From the NCBI GenBank assembly GCA_037501455.1, contig CM074863.1, forward strand, positions 61,609,501-61,673,500: a stretch of 64,000 bases of DNA. Reading direction: 5' to 3'. The position numbers and the translations under genes are program-made. A model generated the notes under the pieces. That model saw only the letters and a program-made list of their open reading frames with translations, did not search any database and was not told where the DNA came from. The DNA comes from Lantana camara. Taxonomy: Eukaryota > Streptophyta > Magnoliopsida > Lamiales > Verbenaceae. Of this stretch, positions 1-10,774 are shown piece after piece (positions within the stretch are counted from its first letter, which is position 1; every line of letters begins with the position of its first letter).

Positions 1-494
1 TGAGGTTTATTGTTCGGTGGAAAAGGGAGCAAAATATCGATGAACTTTTGGATCAAAATGGAGAAGGAAGCTTCGAGAAGATATACCGTGATTCATGATT
101 TTTTGAAAATTATGAAATGTTCAAATTGCAATTTAACCCCTCACCTTATGAAGTTATGCAATCAAGTATGTATGGTTTTGAAATATGCTCAATTAAGTCT
201 TTGAAAGTTTATGCAATTAAGTCCCTAAAGGTAAAGAAATAAACAACTAGGGATAATTTCGTAATTGAAGCACTCTCGGTAATTATTTTATGTATCAAAC
301 ATTTTTTCCATGACATGAAATAATTTTTCAATGATATGAAATCATATAATTCACGTAAATAATGTATCATGAAATTTATAAAATTATGAGATGTCACGTA
401 GGAAAATAGAAATTTAAAAGAATTAAAATAAATCCTACGCTCAAAATCTCACACGTGGCGTGCTTACCTGTTCATTCGGAACCGGGGCGTTACA
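1..494 (-). repeat. Element A 3' LTR, partial (Tekay-type gypsy)
   Basis: Read on the minus strand, the LTR begins at 494 with TGTAACGCCCCGG, the same terminus as elements B and C in this window. It follows directly on the polypurine tract of A and continues leftward past the window edge. The sequence is AT-rich without coding capacity. Small open frames here (10-204, 209-397) show no family features. Confidence 0.85.
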
Positions 495-513
495 ACTCTC
501 CCCCCCTTAAAAG
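495..513 (-). other. Element A polypurine tract
   Basis: The minus strand reads TTTTAAGGGGGGGAGAG immediately before the LTR terminus at 494. The same TTTTAAGGGGGAGAG tract precedes the 3' LTRs of B and C. It primes plus-strand synthesis in gypsy elements. Confidence 0.85.
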
Positions 514-532
514 AATCTGGTCCCCAGATTCT

Positions 533-1223
533 CTAGTCCTGAGTGAACAACTCCGTGTGGAACCGTTTCATTTTATCCTCGGTTTCCCACATAACTTCTT
601 CGGTTTTTTCGCTTCTCCAAAGAACTTTAACCATGGGAATCCTCTGGTTTCTTAATTCCTGAAATTTCCGATCCAAGATCGTAACTGGCCTCTGAACAAA
701 TGTCAAATTCGGTTCCAATTCAACTTCCTCAATGGGGAGAATCGTGCTCTCATCGGGGTAATATTTCCTAAGTTGCGAGACATGAAACACGTTATGTATC
801 CCCTTAAGACTTGGTGGCATGTCCAATCTATAGGCTACTTCCCCTATTCTTTCAAGAATCTCGAAGAACCTAAGTAGCGAGGATTAAGTTTTCCTTCTTT
901 CCCCATCCGGGTGAAACCTTTCCTTGGTGACACCTTTAGAAATACCCGGTCACCAACTTCAAATTGAAGATCTCTACGGCGTGTATCGGCATAGCTCTTT
1001 TGCCTATCCTGCGTGGCTTTCATCCGTTGTTGAATCATTTGAACTTTCTCGATCATAGCTTGAACGACCTTGGAAGGTTTCTCAAACTTCTCACCTTTCT
1101 TTACCCCTTCTTGTTTCGACCATTTCCATTCTTCCAAGTCGAAAAACAACGGAGATCGGCACTTCCTTCCATAAAGAAGTTCATAAGGAGCCATCCCGAT
1201 CGAAGCCTAGAAGCTGTTATTAT
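533..1223 (-). pseudogene. Element A integrase C-terminal part with chromodomain-like end
   Basis: Minus-strand frames read MAPYELLYGRKCRSPLFFDL, then a GDRVFLKVSPRKGF block, then GIHNVFHVSQLRKYY and a tail LDRKFQELRNQRIPMVKVLW...WETEDKM. These are the integrase GPY/F-type region and the chromodomain-like tail of Tekay/Del gypsy integrases. The reading frame is broken near 830-850. The upstream part of the same integrase lies at 38289-38696; the interruption is the insertion of element R, and the TSD ATTAT falls in the AYNNS segment. This is a decayed relic, not a functional gene. Confidence 0.85.
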
Positions 1224-1678
1224 TGATGAGTACTCGCCGAATCTATCTACCTCTCTCTATTTTTCTCTCGTATATTGTGTTCTCCTTTCATAGCGACTAA
1301 ACTTCTCCTTATATAGACCCGGAGTCCCATTAGGGTTTACTACGTTTTCGATTCCGTATTGGATTCTGTCTTATCGTTTTATCCTTTTCCGTACTTATCC
1401 TCGGGACTCCTTCCCTTCTCCATCAAGTGATACCCACTACCTGTAACTACCTAAGTGTCCTTTCGTAAATAGAGTCCAAGGAGCGAACGTCTCGGGCGAG
1501 CTCCGAATACAGCTCGCCATACCCGAGCTCGTCTAGGTAATAGTACGTGCAGCTTACCGTCCTTTTGACGAGCGAGCTCATACCACGAGCTCCCCCCACA
1601 GCTCGTCGTAAGTTAATTGCATATTATTCTAACTCTCATAAGGCTGGCCACGTGTCCTAGGTTGGTAGGGCCTCATCA
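1224..1678 (-). repeat. Element R 3' LTR (left copy)
   Basis: 455 bp, the same length as the copy at 37829-38283, with about 20 substitutions and no net indel. The ends are TGATGAG and CTCATCA on the plus strand. A TATA-like TATATAAGGAG lies on the minus strand near 1306-1316. The LTR is rich in GAGCTCG and AGCTCGCC motifs. Confidence 0.93.
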
Positions 1679-1697
1679 CTACTCCCCCCCCCCTAAG
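1679..1697 (-). other. Element R polypurine tract
   Basis: The plus strand has CTACTCCCCCCCCCCCTAAG next to the LTR, that is a G-run followed by AGTAG on the minus strand. This is the expected place and composition of the plus-strand primer for R. Confidence 0.8.
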
Positions 1698-3910
1698 TCC
1701 GGATCAGGTATCCATGCCTGGACCGGATAAATGTGATTGTGGCCAGCCAACATGGCTCTCTTTGAAAAACAACTAATTAGAATTGTGTCAACGAGCACTT
1801 AGCTCGCCATATCTTCAACAATGAGAAAATAGCTCGTCCAATGCCTTCACAAGATAGCCCTTTTACATCTCATACCTCGTCGGCCAGCAAAACAACTCGT
1901 CTAGCCATTAAATCCTCAATCATACCCGTTTTACCAACTCTTTTGTACTCGCGGGTGACCGATAATAGGGCAACCCAATCTCTGAAAGCGAGCCATACAA
2001 CTCGCCCACACACATCGAACAACAAGCCCCCCTGTTCAGCTCGCCATTCGTGCGCCCAACGATTATTGTCCACTCTAATAACCCCCAAATCTTGTGTCAA
2101 TGGTGATCCTAGCCTGCAGTGAATAAAGGCTAGCAAAACAGCTCGCAACCAATGGTTGCCGCTCCTCCCAACTCCTGCTCTTTCTTGTCGAGCAAACATA
2201 TTCGGCGAGCAGAACAGCTCGCCATTCCCAACATATTTTCGGCAGCTTTCCACCAAGTTCATAGAATTATGTAGTCTAATGCAAAGTAGATAGCACCAAG
2301 AAACTAATTAATAGTTTAGTGCTGTAAAGGGCGTCCAACACTATAATCTACTAGGTTCTTCACAAATTGCTAAAGCTTTGAAAATGTAACTGAATAAGAG
2401 TACTCAAATGAAAATATATTGATGAATACTCATCGTCTTCCGTACTTGTCGTGACATCCCTAAGATGGCAAGCACTGGATGTGCGACGAGTGATCCAGCT
2501 CGGGAACGAGCACCCGAATACGTGGCGAGTGATCCAACCTAAACTCAGATGATGAAATGAACAGACAACTTGTATCGAGTAAACAGCTCGCTAAAACATT
2601 ACCATTTGCATATATCACTCACTATGCAGGGGGTCACGCCCTCCATATCCAAAAATGTATCAAAAGATAACATATTTGCGTCTTGGATAATAAAAGTTTC
2701 AGTATCACACGTTATAATAATTCTAATAACTTGTTGAAATCACGCTAATGAATGATGGGCGATCAGAGGATAACACCACTATGAATATAATAAGTTTTAT
2801 TGTAAAAAAAATATGTCATTGTTCAACATGCAACATTGATGCCAACAGCTCGCATGCATGTGCTCTTAGCCATACAACATCTTGATTATTGATATGGACA
2901 CAATCAACCACACACCCCCCATTCAAAGTTGTACACTGGAGTCCATCAATCTAATTAAACATGCTCTTGACACCTCTGAGTGAATTCAACCCAATACAAA
3001 AATTCATCAATACATCATGAGTGTCCCTCTTAACACAATTAAATGACTCAAAAGTATCATTGTATCTTAGGAGAAGTATTCGGCAAAACATTGAATTCGT
3101 AACATTACTACGAAATTCCCTTGGAGCAATATTGGACCTAGAAATCGAGTCACACAATCCGATGATAGCGAGCTATTTCATACGCTCGTCTATCTATACC
3201 GCAAGCTATCGAAACCGCTGCAACTCACTAGCTCGCCTTAAGGAAGTGCTCTTCTCATGTTCAACAAAAATGTTAGTCGTGTGTGTCTGCGGATTGCAGC
3301 TCTCTCACGCCATTGCTCCAATCAACGGATAGGTCAAAATACTATAACGACTTTGATTCAACGAAACCAAACTAAAAATTACGAACAACAGCTATGTACG
3401 ATTAAGCGCACCCAATACGAATTCTAAAAGAAACTGATGTCCCATTTTTAGCTGGAAAAGGCAGAGATTAGCTACGATTAAGTCAGCTAAACAAACATCT
3501 CCATTTGCTACGATTATGTATCGTCCCTTGCTTCACAAGTTTAAGGTCAATTGCTTAATTACCTAACAAATAGGAGCGAGAAAAAAGCTTGCCACCGCCC
3601 TGCTCGCATTAATCGAATGCACATTCGTCATTCCAGAGCGAGCAGCCAACTCTCTTCGAGACGATGGACCAGCGCTGACCCCTACCTCCAAAGGGCAAGG
3701 GCGAGCAAATAGTTCGCCACCTCCGTGAGCGTCATTCCCCGAGCTCATTCGTACTCATCGGCGAGCTACACTAGGCTTAGTGTCCTGATAACACGAAACG
3801 AGAAATGCTCCACCTCAGACACAGCACAAATCAGCACCGAGCCGCTTTATTTTATTTTATTTTATTTTATTTATATATATATATATATATATATTTTCCG
3901 CCAAACGAAA
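1698..3910 (-). other. Element R non-coding interior, 3' part
   Basis: About 2.2 kb between R's polypurine tract and the insertion point of B. Frames such as 1870-2262 and 3021-3332 show no known family features. The notable content is a short motif, AGCTCGCC and close variants, scattered at irregular spacing (for example near 1800, 2037, 2213, 2583, 2848 and 3229). The last 5 bp, CGAAA, are B's target duplication. Confidence 0.6.
3843..3896. repeat. Simple repeat (TTTTA)n then (TA)n
   Basis: A run of TTTTA pentamers passes into a TA dinucleotide run, ending just before the insertion site of B. It makes a short open frame around 3725-3931 that has no other support. Confidence 0.9.
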
Positions 3911-4106
3911 TGTAACGCCCCAGGTTTTTAGTTGAATAGCATGACGCATGTGTTTACCAAATTGCGCGAAATAATTGTTTATACGTGTTTTATATATTTA
4001 AATCCTAATGTTATTAGTACTATATATTTAGTGCATTTTAATTTAAATGATATTAACTACATGCATTTTAAATTAAATTGCATTAATCTATGCATTTGGC
4101 TGTTAA

Positions 4107-4358
4107 TTAAATAAAGGGAAAATTACATCCAACTACCCTGAGGTTTGCCCTAATTACGAATCAGTCCCTCTTTTTTCGTTTATTACATATTAACCCCTAA
4201 AAATACTGTTTCAATTACATTTTAACCCCTAAAGAGAGACTGATTTGTAATTGAAACAGTGTTTTTAGGGGTTGATATGTAATAAATGAAAAAAGAGGGA
4301 CTGAATCGTAATTAGGGCAAACCTCAGGGTAGTTGGATGTAATTTGCCCTTAAATAAA
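4107..4358. mobile_element. Foldback MITE, Mutator-like, with 9-bp target duplication
   Basis: The element is 4116-4349 (234 bp), GGG...CCC, and is one long imperfect inverted repeat. The arm beginning AAATTACATCCAACTACC is matched in reverse at the right end. TTAAATAAA is present at 4107-4115 and 4350-4358. The 3' LTR of B has the empty site with a single TTAAATAAA near 10970. A 9-bp duplication and long terminal inverted repeats point to the Mutator superfamily. It has no coding capacity. Confidence 0.88.
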
Positions 4359-5544
4359 TGTGTACACTTTGTTTTAAATTGACACTTTCATTATTTAATT
4401 ATTATGAATTTGAAATAATGATATTATATCGTGCAAATTATTATTATTATTTAAAATTGAATTTTATGTTGTTATAACATATGAAATGTTAGGGATTTTA
4501 GATGCATGAGTGATATAAACGTGTTTCGTTTCCATATGATTTGATACCAAAATTTCGTGAAGATCTAACATGTTGTAGTTATATGTGTCATGAAAATAAA
4601 TATATGCTCGTTTCATGTTTTCGGATTCATTTGCATTAGTTTCGAATTTATTTTGATTTCGGAATCCAAAACGGGGGCTAACGAGCAATTAGCGTACCTT
4701 TGGTTCCGTATGTGATATCTTGAGCTAGGAAACTCGGATTCGAGTTTCGTCAACTTCGCTGAACTCGCAACGAAAATTTGAGTTTAATGAACTTAGCCTT
4801 ATATTTTCCCGAATTCAGTTGAACCACCGAAACTCAACCGAAAAACGAAACGAGAACAAAACTGCCACCTTTTACCAAATAAATCATAACTTATTCAATT
4901 GTTGACCAAATTAACTATGGTTGGAGGCTATGGAACCCTAGTTAAGCCCTCTATCCTCCCATAACCCTCCCTCACCGAACCACACTCAGGAAAAAGCCAA
5001 AATCAGCAAAATATCCCCTGCTCCAGTTCCAGTCCCGTAGCCATGCCATCCCTTGGAGATTCAAGCTCAAATCTCTTCCATCTTCCATCCAATTCACAAG
5101 GTGAGCTAAGGATGACAATATAAATTCATTAGGTGTCATTTTAAGCTATGCATCCCTAAATTCGAGCTTGTATGCTTTGAGATATGAAGAGATACATGAA
5201 TAGTTAGGTTTGGCACCATGTTCTTGATTCCATTCATTCCTTGATGATTTAGATTGATTCCAAGCATGAGAATGATTGCTTTGATCTCTTATTTACTTTT
5301 ATGGTGATGTATTAGATGATGGTTGAGTCATTCATGAACCACCATTAATGGATATTCAAGCTTTAGCATGAAATGATCTTCACACTCTCCACTTCATGTT
5401 TCAATGGTTTGGGAGCATTTTGGTGTGTTACTTTGGAGTTGTTTCATTGCATTTTTGGGTTCAATTGTTGGCTGATCATGTTAAGGAAGTTGTGGCATGG
5501 CTTACCCCTGTTTTTTGTGCATTTTGGTTGCTGGTTATGGCTGG

Positions 5545-5779
5545 TCGCGGCCGCGATCGTGATTGGTGCAAAACCAGTCGCGGCCGCGACATGCACATAT
5601 TTGCTGCGTTGTTTTCACTCAGGTTGCGCCCACGACCTGAATCCTTTGCATTTCAGGTCGCCCCCGCGACCACTGTACACATTTGCTCACGTTAAATGCA
5701 TAAAAGCCTGAAAATTCAGTCATTTTATTAAGTAGCGGCCGCTACCATTTTTGTGAAGAAATGGGTCGCGGCCGCGACC
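5545..5779. repeat. CpG-rich palindrome cluster in B LTR
   Basis: GCGGCCGC occurs four times in about 230 bp (near 5547, 5580, 5735 and 5767) inside an AT-rich LTR. The cores are extended palindromes; the copy at 5764-5779 reads GGTCGCGGCCGCGACC. The 3' LTR keeps all four, near 12176, 12209, 33148 and 33181. Confidence 0.85.
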
Positions 5780-7717
5780 ATGCCCAATTCTGCATGAATT
5801 TTTGAGATTTTGAACATGAATTGCATGGCTTTAATTGATTGTTTTTGGTTCGATCACTTCATTAACATGTCATATAATATGTTATATTATGTGTTATGTA
5901 ATTTCATGAGTTTTCGTCACCTATCTTCCGAGATATGTTTCAATGTGTCATTGTTGCTCTAAATATGGACATGCATAAATCCTTACTTGCAATGTGTGCC
6001 CTAATTGTTAATGTATGTCTTCTCTTATGGCTTGTATGATAGGTATACTTGTTATATGACGTGTTATGCTTGTTCATTGGTATTCTTGGATTGATTTAGC
6101 TTGAGATACGAAGAACATGATCTTGAACGAAGTTAAGTGATATATATGTGTTTCGATGCTTCATGTTTGAACCCTAAGTGATATCTTACTTCTTTTTGAT
6201 AGCTTGCTTGAATTGTATATATGTTACACTGCGTGTTATGTTCGATATTCCAAAGTCGTGGATCAAATTGATTTAAATGTGAAGGTTATGAACTTGAACG
6301 GCTTTAAATGATTCTTGAAATGAACGTTTATATGCCTTTAAGACATTAATGGTACACAAGAATGTTTCTATGACAGGATATCTTATCTTATACCTTCATA
6401 TCATATTCATTGCATTGCCGTGCGTCATATATGGTTCATTGGGGTATTGAGTCTCACGAACGAGTTACATTGTCTTTTGCACAGTTTTCTCCAGGGCGGA
6501 GATGCCGGGTTCATAGGACACTTTCAAGTCTTCTTGTCTTCTTGGTTTTGTTCGGTAAGATGCGTACAGGTGGGTTTCTCTTCTACTTAGATAAAACGAC
6601 CCGATATATCTCCCTATGTGAAAAGCTTTAAGCCAAAGTAGTACGATATATATATATTGAGTCTTTTATCGAGTAAATGATTGCAAACGTAAAGCTCTTA
6701 TTTCTTGAACCTACCAAATGTTTTGGCGAGAAATGAATGAATGAATGCACAGAATGGGGCCCAGGGGCTTGGTGTGAGTGGGGACCCGAGGAGGCAAGGG
6801 CTGAGGGTAAACCCTCACACTAGTCCCACTATTGAACAGCGGTACCGGACCTCGTCAGGAGATTGGCGGGGAAAGGGAGCTGAGTGCCATCTAGGGAGTC
6901 ATGTAACCCCTTTTGGTCAATGAATGGATGGCTCGGGCCGATCACCCGGCCATCAACCGGAGGAAGAAGGTGTATATGACCGATTGAATCGAATCGATTG
7001 ATTGTGCACAAAGAATGATATGCATGAAAGCCTTAATGAATGAATGATTATTGAATTACACATGGTGTTGGTTGGAGTTGATGCACGCCCACTCGCCGGG
7101 CCACAAAAGACCTAAAGAATGAAAATGAACGTTATAATCCCTTTTGATGACTTCTTTATTTTACCCACTTGGGAAATGCTTTAAAACCTCATTTGGGATT
7201 ATAACTTGCATGTGAATGTTAAATATTGTTGTATACGCTATTTATGCCTGATTTTATACCCACCAGTCTCGTATAGACTGAACCCAGTTTGTTTTCAGTT
7301 TCTTTGCAGGTTGGAGTGCTAGGCGGGGAGTCTAGTTCGTCAGGTCTATTAGTTAAGTCTGAGTCACTTCATCTGCATCTTGTAATTTGATTGAATTTGC
7401 AAGAATGGATAAATGTATAACTATGATTGTGACTATAGAATTATGTTATGAACGAATTTTCGAGAACAGGTTATTGTGCTAGTTGAACTGTTAGGTGGCT
7501 TAAAGTATTACGAGGTTATATGTTATGCTTCTGCTTTGGCAATTATCCTTGTTCTTTTGATTTGGTTGCGAAGGTTTAGTTCCCGCCTAGCCTAAGGAAT
7601 TAGTGAGTCCCCGTTCGCCGTGATCTAGCTCGGGTATGGATTGTCCATTTCATATTCGGGTCGGGTCTCGGTGCGGGGGATGTGGCACCTTTCCGGTCGG
7701 GGCGCTACATCCTTAAG

Positions 7718-7730
7718 TGGTATCAGAGCC
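7718..7730 (+). other. Element B primer binding site (initiator Met tRNA)
   Basis: TGGTATCAGAGCC lies 8 bp after the LTR end. It is the usual plant primer site complementary to the 3' end of initiator methionine tRNA. Confidence 0.92.
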
Positions 7731-10700
7731 CGGTTGCAAAACCGGTGTTCTCGTGTCGTGATTGAGTCAGTCTAGGTCGCACGGCTTAGGAACTATGTGA
7801 CCATGTGTGCATTGCATCGATCTTGAATATGAATTGCTTTGATTTTTGAGATTTGTTGACTTATCTGCTGCATCTCTGCATTGGATCAGTGCTTTTTGTG
7901 TTAAAATGTGCCATGAGCATGCACTAATGGCATGCATATATCCTTGAAATAAGTTATGAATTACAGGTTATGAAGGTATTATCAAACCACGGCCAAGCTC
8001 TTTGATAACAACGTTATATTGCAAGTCCTTTCTGAGGCATGAAAGATAGGAGGGATGCACCGAAGAAGGATATGAAGAATTCGAGAGATGGAAATTCGAC
8101 TTTCGAGATGCAAGTATAGGGGGACAGTTGGTGAAATAGGAGTGGATATGGGAATATTTATGACTTCGAAGATTGACATGTGCGGCTCTCTTTCCTTGGA
8201 TCTCATCATTGGATTCAATAGGGTCATTCAACTTAAGGAATGGGGTGAATGAACTGCGAGGGCACTTTAATTCAGAGTTCGGATTATGGAAAAGATTGCG
8301 AGGATTGCAAAGATTCAAGTTAAAATACATCCAGCGGGAATTAAGTCTCAAGAGTCGTCTAACAGGGATTCTTAAATAAATCCAACGGCTAGAAAGCGAG
8401 TGTAGAGGTCAAGAACGAGAAGAGGTTGGATTCGGGAGTTCTGAATTTCAACTAAGATGGGGAGAACAAGTCGGGAAGGGATTTGGAAGATCCGAGTACA
8501 TGGTAAATAGATGCTTATGGAAGGTGACAATACCATGGACAAGATTTGAGTTCGGTTGCCAAATCCAAGCTGAATTGTCGTGTTGTGAGGTTGAATTGAA
8601 AGATATGGGGCAACAAATGGAAACGATAAAGAAAAGCGAAGACTGGTCGGAGGAGATCATGTGCCCAAGTTTAACCAATTGGAAAGAAAGTTCAATTTCC
8701 CCAATCTAAAGTCATGAAGGATAAGTACGAGAATCTTGTTCAGGGTGATGATTCGAAGGGGGATCCGAAAACACAGTCGGAGTAATTTTATAAGAAAAAT
8801 TAAGGATCGAGAAATTGCAATTCCGGACTATGGAAGATACAAGTGGTGCACAAGGATTCTTGGGAACTTAGAGACCGTGGGAAAGACAAGGCATGATTGG
8901 CGAGCCGAACTAACCTCGTGATTGGAGATCGAGGAAAAAGCTACCAGGCTAACAGCTTATCATATTTGTGACAGGTTCCAAAACATTCATAGCACGTGCA
9001 TCATACTCTGCATCAAATTATTTAACTTTTCCTTACATATATTGTTCGTGCATCTCTATTTGATCCCATTGCTTTAATGTGTTGCCTATTAAATCATTGC
9101 AAGTGTGCCACGTGCATCGTCATCTTAACCGACATGCATTTTAATGTTTATTTGATAGGAAGTTTCTTCACCTCAACCATTAAGTATCATTTCAACCGAG
9201 CCATATTCAAATTATAATAGGAAGAATGATGCGGTTGCAAATCACAAGGGAGATGATTTCGGGAAATAAGGAACTTCAAGCAAGGAATAGGTTGATGGAA
9301 ATAGAATTTCAGAAAAGATTAGATTTGGCTTCGGGGTGGGCGGATCGAATAATAATAGAGAAGAGGGATTCGATTATCAAGAGGATTGGACGAAAGTTGA
9401 AAGGAAAAATCTTGGGATTGCTATATCAGTTAACATCCTCCCTGATGAAAATCTTCCATCAGGAATTCTGATGAAGGAAGAATAGCTAGAGTTCAGCATG
9501 TGAAAGTAGAAACATTAAGGGGGAGAGCACGACTAAGAGACAATTTTGAAACTTGAGGTCGCAATCGAAGAAATATTTTGTAGGAACAATAGAATTGTAA
9601 ACTGAGGGAGATCTGGAAGTTCCAATGGAGGTGATGGAGTTATAAGGGGGTTTCTGTGAACTCCTAAGTCAGATTTGACGAGAGGAAGTCGAGTCAAGTT
9701 ATTATTTAATGGATGGTGTCAATCAAGATTAATTTAAGGAAGCACAGAGGGATCCAACAAGGGCAATATTATTAAGTTGTCAGTTATTTCAATGATAATT
9801 CGGAAGGAAAATTTAAGAAGAGACAAACCCGTAAAGGGACGATTATTGGAGGAGTGAATCAAACTTCAAGAATCATCAAGGACGTTCTACCCTCAAATAA
9901 AGAATACCGAATATAACTTCAAAGGTTTAAAGAGTGTGAAGGGATAATCTAAACAGAAGAGAGGAAAAGATCCGTGTTAATAACAAATATTTTATGATCG
10001 GGAATGGACTTTCAAGGTTGCCCAAGGATTTATCTTCGATGATATGTTAGAGGAGTAAAGATGGCAGCTATGAACAGGACTTTGGGACGAATGATCAAAT
10101 GGTATATGGGGAGATCAAAGCTCGTTTACTTAAAAGAGTTAGTTTGGCTGACTAAAGATTACGGGAAATGATGGAAGGTCGAAGGAGATTAGAAGTAGTA
10201 AAAAGTCAGAAGGGAATCAAGGATAAAAATCGAAGAGGATCTATTATGGCTTTACCAGGGTATATTGACGAAATTAAAGACGAGTCAAGCGCTGCACTCA
10301 CTTTAAGGGCAGATCCTGCACTGTACAACCAAAACTCACAGTTCTAAATTATGCAACTACAGTGAACGGTACATGGAGCATCCATGATACATGCATCCAT
10401 GCAAATTTAACTTGAATAATTTTCAGGTTAGGTGCTTTGATTCCTTATCATGTTAAATTACTTGGAGACATTGATGATCAACATGGATGATATCTATTAC
10501 CTGCTTTGGGTATTTTACATGATTTTATTTATGGTTTCGCGTGTGTGGCTTGGGAGTATTGGAGACTTCCTTGCGTTGTTTGTAAGAGACGGGGATTCTC
10601 TTATTTTGTTCGAGAGACGGGGTGCTCTCATTGTTGCTCGAGAGACGGGGTTCTCTCATTGTTGCTCGAGAGACGGGGTTCTCTCCTTGTTGTTTGCGAG

Positions 10701-10754
10701 AGACGGGGAATCTCTCATTGTTTGTTTGGGCGAGTAGTGAATCCGAGGACAGAT
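7731..10754 (+). other. Element B non-coding interior
   Basis: About 3 kb with no gag, protease, RT, RNase H or integrase motif in any frame I read. The plus strand is conspicuously purine-rich from about 8040 to 10300. Frames up to about 130 codons (7968-8351, 9226-9471) carry no family signature. The final segment, GTGAATCCGAGGACAGATTC, closely resembles the end of C's pol region, which suggests descent from a Tekay element with the rest replaced or eroded. Confidence 0.6.
10583..10722 (+). repeat. Tandem hairpin repeat, five units of about 28 bp
   Basis: Five units carry GAGAGACGGGG followed by TTCTCTC or a variant, so each unit can fold as GAGAGA pairing with TCTCTC. Units start near 10584, 10611, 10639, 10667 and 10697. 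The array sits just upstream of the polypurine tract. Confidence 0.85.
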
Positions 10755-10774
10755 TCTTTTAAGGGGGAGAGGTT
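10755..10774 (+). other. Element B polypurine tract
   Basis: TTTTAAGGGGGAGAGG precedes the 3' LTR start TGTAACGCCCC at 10775. Confidence 0.9.

Larger units (their letters stand above)
3911..7709 (+). repeat. Element B 5' LTR (with MITE inside)
   Basis: 3799 bp from TGTAACGCCCC to GGGGCGCTACA. About 3556 bp remain after removing the MITE and its duplicated target. It contains a CpG-rich palindrome cluster near 5545-5779 and a block at 6750-6960 with GGGCCC and ACCGG signatures shared with the LTRs of C and E. A CCCACCAGTCTC...GACTGAACCC block near 7259 is also shared with C. Small open frames (5373-5711, 6410-6631) are also present in the 3' LTR and lack any family signature. Confidence 0.92.

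Noticed and set aside
1870..2262. 130-codon minus-strand frame in the R interior
   Set aside because: In sense orientation for R, but no motif and no ribosomal or domain context. Not supported as a gene.
8448..8921. Frames in the B interior as host exons
   Set aside because: No splice-consistent conserved protein, no domain, and they lie between the primer site and polypurine tract of B.
10583..10722. CRISPR-like spaced repeat
   Set aside because: Units are contiguous without unique spacers, in a plant retroelement. It is a tandem repeat.
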